Positions 59,316-64,000 of a stretch of DNA of 64,000 nt are shown here, piece by piece. This DNA is from Spirosoma fluviale. Lineage in GTDB: Bacteria > Bacteroidota > Bacteroidia > Cytophagales > Spirosomataceae. Where the stretch lies: NCBI RefSeq assembly GCF_900230225.1, contig NZ_OCNH01000003.1, forward strand, positions 62,001 through 126,000, given 5' to 3'. The notes under the pieces were generated by a model. The model saw only the letters and a list, made by a program, of their open reading frames with translations, was not told the origin of the DNA and did not search any database. Positions within the stretch are counted from its first letter, which is position 1; every line of letters begins with the position of its first letter. The position numbers and the translations under genes were made by a program.

Positions 59316-60929
59316 ATGGAAAGTCTGACAACTGCCAATCGGCTCGCTATCCGGTCAAAAACCGATTGGTGGCCATTGATCCTGTGTTCAGGACTGGTGT
59401 TCACGCTGGTCTCTCACCTGGGGTTTATGCCGCTCGATACGGGTGATGAGGCTCGTCGGGCATTGGTGTCGCTGGAGATGATGCTATCCGGCGATTACAT
59501 AACGCCTACGCTGCATGGCGAACGTTACTTCAACAAACCCCCTCTGTTCAACTGGCTCATTATTGCTTCTTACCAACTGTTTGGCAACTATTCGTCTTTC
59601 GCTTTGCGGTTTCCTATGCTGGTTTCGCTGCTGTTGCTGGGGCTGGTGTTGTTCCGGTTTGTACGGAAAGCAATAAACCCGGTGGTAGGTGGGGCAACCG
59701 CCCTGATGATGCTGACGAACGGGCGGGTATTACTGTACGATTCAATGCTGGGGCTGATCGAAATCACGTTCGCGCTGGTCACGTATACGGCCATTATGCT
59801 GGTTTATCGCTACGATCAAAAACGGTCGTACTGGTGGCTTTACCTCACAACCTACGCCCTCACCGCCGTTGCCTTTTTGCTGAAAGGCCTACCTCCGCTG
59901 GCCTTTCAGGGGTTAACCCTACTGGGCTGGTTCCTGTACACCCGTCGCATCCGTTTGCTTTTCCATCCGGCCCATTTCGCTGGTATTGGGGTATTTGTTC
60001 TCATCACGGGTGCGTACTACTGGACATATTTCAGCCGGAACGCCATCCCGCTTCAGGACGTAGCAGGGGTTTTGTTCACCGAAAGTGCCAAACGCACCGG
60101 GCTTTACTTTGGCTGGGGCGCAACCCTGCTGCACCTGATTACCTTTCCCTTTGAGCTTATTTACCATTTTGCCCCGTTCACACTGTTGGTGGTGTTGCTG
60201 CTACGTCGCGGAATCGGAAAGATCCTGGCCGGTAATTCTTTTGTTGCCTTTAATGCGGTGTCGTTCAGTTCCACGGTGATTATTTACTGGCTTTCGCCCC
60301 AGGTATATGGTCGTTACCTGATCGGGTTAATGCCTATGCTGTTTACTGTACTGGCCTACCTCTATTATGAACACAGCAGTCCGGCCAGCCGCGGGCGGTG
60401 GTGGGTTGAGCGCATCTGGCTGGTAACTACGGTTATATTGGCTGTAGGTTGCTGGGCCGTCATGGTTTACCCAACGACTCGTGTGCTGCCCGGTGCATTG
60501 GCCAAAACGGCGGTTCTCTCTGTCGCGTTAGCAGGCCTTACCTGGCTTATGATTCGGGATACCCACAATCGGCTCCGTCTGATGATTGCGGTGCTGATCG
60601 TTGTTCGGATGGGGTTCAACTGGTTTGCCCTGCCGGGTAGGGCTACCAAACGTGAGTTCTATAAAGATACAGCCGTTAAAGCGGCCCGTCTGACGCTGGG
60701 ACATCCCTTGTATGGCTATAAAACGACTGTAGGTGATGGTCCGGCTACGGATGTCAGCTCATTTCATATCACCCTCGTACGGGGCGATATCTTACGAAGA
60801 ACCAGCAAAAAGATACCCGGTGCCTTTTACATCGCCGACTCCGTCAGCCTGGCGCACGAACCAGTCAGGACCATTGGGCAGCTTGTCCTGTTTGATCGAC
60901 ACCCGGCGTCTATTGTAGAGTTTAAGTAG
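59316..60929 (+). CDS. Glycosyltransferase family 39/83 (ArnT-like) membrane protein
   Basis: A 537-residue GT-C enzyme with about 12 membrane helices. The first periplasmic loop has the catalytic acid pattern MPLDTGDEARRALVSLEMML and HGERYFNKPPLFNWLIIASY, typical of ArnT/dolichyl-phosphate-mannose-type transferases. The soluble C-terminal part is small (about 100 residues). It uses polyprenyl-phosphate sugars made by a GT2 enzyme such as the one at 62027 to modify lipid A or proteins. Followed by a palindromic element. Confidence 0.9.
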   Translation: MESLTTANRLAIRSKTDWWPLILCSGLVFTLVSHLGFMPLDTGDEARRALVSLEMMLSGDYITPTLHGERYFNKPPLFNWLIIASYQLFGNYSSFALRFPMLVSLLLLGLVLFRFVRKAINPVVGGATALMMLTNGRVLLYDSMLGLIEITFALVTYTAIMLVYRYDQKRSYWWLYLTTYALTAVAFLLKGLPPLAFQGLTLLGWFLYTRRIRLLFHPAHFAGIGVFVLITGAYYWTYFSRNAIPLQDVAGVLFTESAKRTGLYFGWGATLLHLITFPFELIYHFAPFTLLVVLLLRRGIGKILAGNSFVAFNAVSFSSTVIIYWLSPQVYGRYLIGLMPMLFTVLAYLYYEHSSPASRGRWWVERIWLVTTVILAVGCWAVMVYPTTRVLPGALAKTAVLSVALAGLTWLMIRDTHNRLRLMIAVLIVVRMGFNWFALPGRATKREFYKDTAVKAARLTLGHPLYGYKTTVGDGPATDVSSFHITLVRGDILRRTSKKIPGAFYIADSVSLAHEPVRTIGQLVLFDRHPASIVEFK

Positions 60930-60930
60930 C

Positions 60931-61006
60931 GGTTAATGGTAGTGTTAGTAGTTAATGGTTATTGATTATTGTGGTATGTATAACGAGTAACTAATGACCA
61001 TTAACC
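60931..61006. repeat. Palindromic element of word GGTTAATGG (class C)
   Basis: GGTTAATGGT (60931-60940) and ACCATTAACC (60997-61006) are perfect complements, with further degenerate TTAATGG / CCATTAA words inside. It begins 1 bp after the GT39 stop and ends 41 bp before the next start. Confidence 0.65.
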
Positions 61007-61047
61007 AATACGAGATAGAGATAAATTAGGTAAAACGTTTACATAAG

Positions 61048-62016
61048 ATGACGATTCTGATAACGGGTGGAGCAGGCTTTATCGGTCATACATTAACCCG
61101 TCATTTATTGACGATGGGGCATAAGGTGTTGCTGCTTGATAATTTCAACTCCAGCTACGACCCTGCCATCAAATGGCAGCATATTCAGTCTATTCGGCAT
61201 TTGCCAGACTGGTCGTTGTATCAGGGCGACATTCGCGATGCGGGGCTACTGCACCAGATTTTTAATACTCATCGAGTCGATGGTGTTATTCATCTGGCGG
61301 GTTTGGCGGGTGTTCGGCCATCGTTACAGAATCCGTCGGCTTATATGGAGCATAACGTGAATGGAACGGCTATTTTGCTGGAGGCCATGCGTTTGTTCAA
61401 TATTAAGCGGTTTGTGTTTGCGTCATCATCGTCCGTATATGGCAGCCGGTCGGGGGGCGTATTTCTGGAAACGGATTCGGCCGAAAACTCGGTGTCGCCT
61501 TACGCATTATCGAAACGGGCGGCCGAACGACTGTGCCTACACCACCACCAATTACATGGTCTCCAGGTATTTTGCCTACGTCTGTTTACCGTATATGGTC
61601 CGCAGCAACGACCCGATATGGGTATCTCCCGATTCATTCATCAATTAATTAACCACCAGCCGATTACGCTTTTTGGCGATGGACTAAGCCGCCGTGATTA
61701 TACCTACGTCGATGACATCGTTGCGGGAATAAGCCGGTCCATTGAACGGGTGAAGGGCTGCGAGATCATCAATCTGGGCAGTGCGCATCCTGTTACGCTG
61801 CTGGAATTGATTGCCCTGCTCGAACAGCTTACCAAAAGACGCGTGCCAATCAACTGGCTGACCGACCAGCCCGGCGATGTGCCGTATACCCACGCATCCA
61901 TCGAAAAAGCCCGTCGGTTATTAGATTATCAACCAGCTACCGACCTGAAGGACGGCTTACGCAATATGGTGAGTAGGTATCAGCGAACACAGGTTTACGC
62001 CCAGCCAATCAACTAA
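61048..62016 (+). CDS. NAD-dependent nucleotide-sugar epimerase
   Basis: A 322-residue extended short-chain dehydrogenase of the UDP-glucuronate/UDP-glucose 4-epimerase group. NAD site TILITGGAGFIGHTLTRHLL, then DGVIHLAGLAGVRPSLQNPS, FASSSSVYGS and SPYALSKRAAERL with the catalytic Tyr and Lys, LRLFTVYGPQQRPDM and RRDYTYVDDI. The loop GVRPSLQNP and GPQQRPDM fits UDP-glucuronic acid epimerases better than GalE. It should make a C4-epimer sugar for the polymer. The following GT2 gene starts 10 bp downstream. Confidence 0.9.
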   Translation: MTILITGGAGFIGHTLTRHLLTMGHKVLLLDNFNSSYDPAIKWQHIQSIRHLPDWSLYQGDIRDAGLLHQIFNTHRVDGVIHLAGLAGVRPSLQNPSAYMEHNVNGTAILLEAMRLFNIKRFVFASSSSVYGSRSGGVFLETDSAENSVSPYALSKRAAERLCLHHHQLHGLQVFCLRLFTVYGPQQRPDMGISRFIHQLINHQPITLFGDGLSRRDYTYVDDIVAGISRSIERVKGCEIINLGSAHPVTLLELIALLEQLTKRRVPINWLTDQPGDVPYTHASIEKARRLLDYQPATDLKDGLRNMVSRYQRTQVYAQPIN

Positions 62017-62026
62017 TTTCAGGCTC

Positions 62027-63022
62027 ATGAAAAATCGACCGTATGTATCTGTTGTGGTTTGTGTGTACAACGAATCCGGCAACAATCAGCCCTTACTCCA
62101 GCAACTTGATCGGGCATTGCAATCGCTGGATTATGAGCTGATTTACGTTAACGATGGCTCAACAGACGCGACGCTCGCCGAGTTATTGGCCGTTCGGAAT
62201 GAGCGGCTTACGATCCTGGATTTACAAAAGAATTATGGGCAGAGTGCGGCTCTGTCGGCGGGTATCGATGCGGCAAAGGGTACGTTTATTGTTACGATGG
62301 ACGGCGATCAGCAAAACGATCCGCTGGATATTATTCCCATGCTTCGGATAGCCGAAGAACAGGACGTGGATCTGGTAATGGGGCGTCGGCATAATCGCCA
62401 GGACAATAGTTGGTTGCGGGTGTGGCCCAGCCGACTGGCCAATGGCCTTATCCGGCGTGTGCTCGATCTTCCCATTGATGATAATGGTTGTGCCCTTAAA
62501 GTATTCCGGGCCGATTTTGTGAAGCGAATTGGCTTATATGGTGAATTGCACCGGTTCATTGCGGCACTTGCTCATCTGGATGGTGCCCGAATCGTACAGG
62601 TACCCGTTCGTCATCATCCTCGCCGAATAGGTCAGTCAAAATATGGGCTGGGACGAACGGGGCGGGTTTTAAGCGATTTGTTTTTGCTGCTCTTTTTTAA
62701 ACGATACCTGAACAAGCCGATGCACCTGTTTGGTGGGTTGGGGATGCTGCTACTGGTGGGCGGCCTTTTTCTGTCCATACGATTTTTGTGGACTGCGGAT
62801 ACCGACATAACCAGTCTCGACCGCCTGGCCATAGGGGGCATCTGGTTGCTGGCCGGACTCCAGTTTCTGACATTTGGGATTAGCCTGGATTTGCAAATGC
62901 GCACCTATTACGAGTCTCAGGGCAAAAAAAACTACATTGTCCGGCGTACTTATACCTACCATACGGTGCTACCCGAACCGGTAAGGCGGTTGGCGTATGA
63001 CCAAACGCAATTTGTTGGGTGA
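62027..63022 (+). CDS. Polyprenyl-phosphate glycosyltransferase (GT2, ArnC/DPM1-like)
   Basis: A 331-residue protein: GT2 domain with VSVVVCVYNESGNN, YELIYVNDGSTDATL, LQKNYGQSAALSAGIDAAKG, TMDGDQQNDPLDI (DXD) and DNGCALKVFRADFV, followed by two C-terminal membrane helices (GGLGMLLLVGGLFLSIRFLW, IGGIWLLAGLQFLTFG). It makes undecaprenyl-phosphate sugars, the donors for GT39/ArnT-type enzymes such as the one at 59316. The stop is 6 bp from the convergent phosphatase stop. Confidence 0.93.
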   Translation: MKNRPYVSVVVCVYNESGNNQPLLQQLDRALQSLDYELIYVNDGSTDATLAELLAVRNERLTILDLQKNYGQSAALSAGIDAAKGTFIVTMDGDQQNDPLDIIPMLRIAEEQDVDLVMGRRHNRQDNSWLRVWPSRLANGLIRRVLDLPIDDNGCALKVFRADFVKRIGLYGELHRFIAALAHLDGARIVQVPVRHHPRRIGQSKYGLGRTGRVLSDLFLLLFFKRYLNKPMHLFGGLGMLLLVGGLFLSIRFLWTADTDITSLDRLAIGGIWLLAGLQFLTFGISLDLQMRTYYESQGKKNYIVRRTYTYHTVLPEPVRRLAYDQTQFVG

Positions 63023-63028
63023 GTGTAC

Positions 63029-63802
63029 TCACATCAAAAGTAATGATTCGTTTCGCAGAGGCTGGGCGCGGAGTAGTTCATACTCTGGCAGGGAAAATAA
63101 CGAGCCAAGAGCCTGCAGGTCTTCCGGCCGATGGAGGTCACTGCCAATAAAATCGACCCAGTTGTTCTTCAGTATGCGCTGGGCCTGCGTACGGACCTTT
63201 CGGCCATACCGGCCGGTCAGGGAAAGCCAGTTAAGTTGAAACAGGCAACCTGTTTCATGGAGCCGGGCCAGGCTGGCCTCGTCGGTGTGGTAATAGGTAT
63301 ACCGTTCGGGATGAGCAAGTATAGGCGTGTAGCCTCGCGTTTGAAGGCGAAACAAAATGTCATCCAGTTGTTGGGGAGCGGATACCCAGCCCGTTTCGAT
63401 TAGCAGATAACGTTCCTTTCCAAATGTCAGGAGGTCATTTTTATCGAGTAGGTCTGGAAAAAACTCGTCGAGCATGTATTCTGCAGCAACCTCAATTTTC
63501 ATTGTAAGGCCGTTTTCGTCGGCTAATCGCTGCAATTCCAGTTGGCCCGCCCGTAGCGTATCGGATGAGTTGGGGTACCAGTCCCGGCTGACGTGCGGTG
63601 TGGTTATAACCCGTTGAATTCCCCAGGCGGCCATTTGCTGTAGGCAAGCCAGGGTTTCTTCGGAGTTATTCACGCCATCGTCAACATCGGGGAGTAAATG
63701 CGAATGCATATCAACCCGCCAGAAACAAGCGTCCTCCACGACTTTAGAGTCGCCTGCCGGATTCTGTATGAATCGCGTTTTTAATTGTTTCCAAAGATTC
63801 AT
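63029..63802 (-). CDS. CpsB/CapC/YwqE-type tyrosine-protein phosphatase (PHP domain)
   Basis: A 257-residue PHP-domain phosphatase. The metal-binding motif DMHSHLLPDVDDGVNN is followed by VITTPHVSRDWY, EVAAEYMLDEFF, LLIETGW and PILAHPERYTYYH, which together hold the histidines and acids of the three-metal site. Such enzymes dephosphorylate the C-terminal tyrosines of BY-kinases and thereby govern chain length and export of capsule. Its likely substrate is the Wzc-like protein 19 kb away at 41970. Last recognised gene in the window, opposite in strand. Confidence 0.94.
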   Translation of the reverse strand: MNLWKQLKTRFIQNPAGDSKVVEDACFWRVDMHSHLLPDVDDGVNNSEETLACLQQMAAWGIQRVITTPHVSRDWYPNSSDTLRAGQLELQRLADENGLTMKIEVAAEYMLDEFFPDLLDKNDLLTFGKERYLLIETGWVSAPQQLDDILFRLQTRGYTPILAHPERYTYYHTDEASLARLHETGCLFQLNWLSLTGRYGRKVRTQAQRILKNNWVDFIGSDLHRPEDLQALGSLFSLPEYELLRAQPLRNESLLLM

Positions 63803-64000
63803 AATGTTCTAATCTTGTCAAATCTACAACATCAGTTGGCTAACAAAAAATGGGGTTATGGCAACTAGCTGTAAGTGAGTTGATTAAGAAAATAGCTAAT
63901 GCGGCTGATCGATATGCTAAGCCCTATTCTCTCATCAAAAGAAACCGACCTCACAGGCTGGCTCACTTACCGGGTAGATCTGAATAAGAAGTAAAGCAAT

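Noticed and set aside
63850-63987. 45-codon plus-strand frame near the right edge
   Set aside because: Short, no recognisable motif, arginine/histidine-rich tail; the DNA is truncated by the window edge so nothing firm can be said.
1-64000. CRISPR arrays, tRNA or rRNA genes, transposases
   Set aside because: Looked for regularly spaced repeats, cloverleaf and ribosomal signatures and DDE-type or IS200-like proteins; none recognised, though a covariance-model search was not possible here.

Overview
The window reads as a chromosomal stretch of a Bacteroidota bacterium of the order Cytophagales, most like Spirosoma and its relatives (genus is an inference from overall gene content). Supporting signs are a gliding-type CHU_C C-terminal domain, Bacteroidota-style -7 promoter motifs (TAnnTTTG) upstream of several genes, a zinc-free type B ribosomal protein L31, a lysyl-tRNA synthetase with a long C-terminal tail, and many Sec-secreted proteins and lipoproteins. 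No rRNA, tRNA, CRISPR array, integrase, transposase or phage gene was recognised.

Left part (1-38.7 kb) is mostly housekeeping and metabolism in short operons of moderate GC: an Old Yellow Enzyme fragment, purQ, a dipeptide epimerase coupled to a PLP enzyme, a secreted TIM-barrel isomerase, a DUF1338 protein, an acyl-ACP thioesterase, a TRIC-like channel, L31, class I ribonucleotide reductase large subunit, a LacI regulator with an NHL protein, a TPP enzyme, an O-methyltransferase, a sugar-acid lactone oxidase, a PfkB kinase overlapping an AGE-family sugar epimerase, thioredoxin, ribBA, a CHU_C surface protein, ybaB, lysS, a cold shock protein, an SPFH protein, coaX and tsaB. A small AT-rich patch (7.4-9.6 kb) and a patch at 16.0-19.0 kb hold unrecognised, small or truncated genes, including a stand-alone C-terminal domain of a mannitol-dehydrogenase-type enzyme.

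Right part (about 39-63.8 kb) is an exopolysaccharide/capsule locus. A TetR regulator and a HicB-like regulator precede a same-strand run: OPX export lipoprotein, BY-kinase co-polymerase, initiating sugar transferase, Wzy-like polymerase, Wzx-like flippase, GT4, WecG/TagA transferase and acyltransferase. An oppositely oriented GH10 glycanase follows, then a minus-strand trio (outer membrane protein, large lipoprotein, GT9 transferase), then a plus-strand set (PagL-like deacylase, Wzi-like protein, GT39, nucleotide-sugar epimerase, membrane GT2) and finally a CpsB/YwqE-type phosphatase that probably reverses the BY-kinase. The DNA from about 38.8 to 52.9 kb is clearly more AT-rich than its flanks.

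The most striking unexplained structure is not a protein system but a set of long intergenic inverted repeats. One family is present three times (468-567, 36782-36872, 37055-37167) with a conserved core and purine-rich arms; other palindromes of similar build but different sequence lie at 31891-31987, 33022-33096 and 60931-61006; perfect or near-perfect long hairpins lie at 5327-5398, 6280-6383 and 27566-27673. Several fill the entire gap between two convergent genes, and in four cases the stop codon of an adjacent gene lies inside the repeat.
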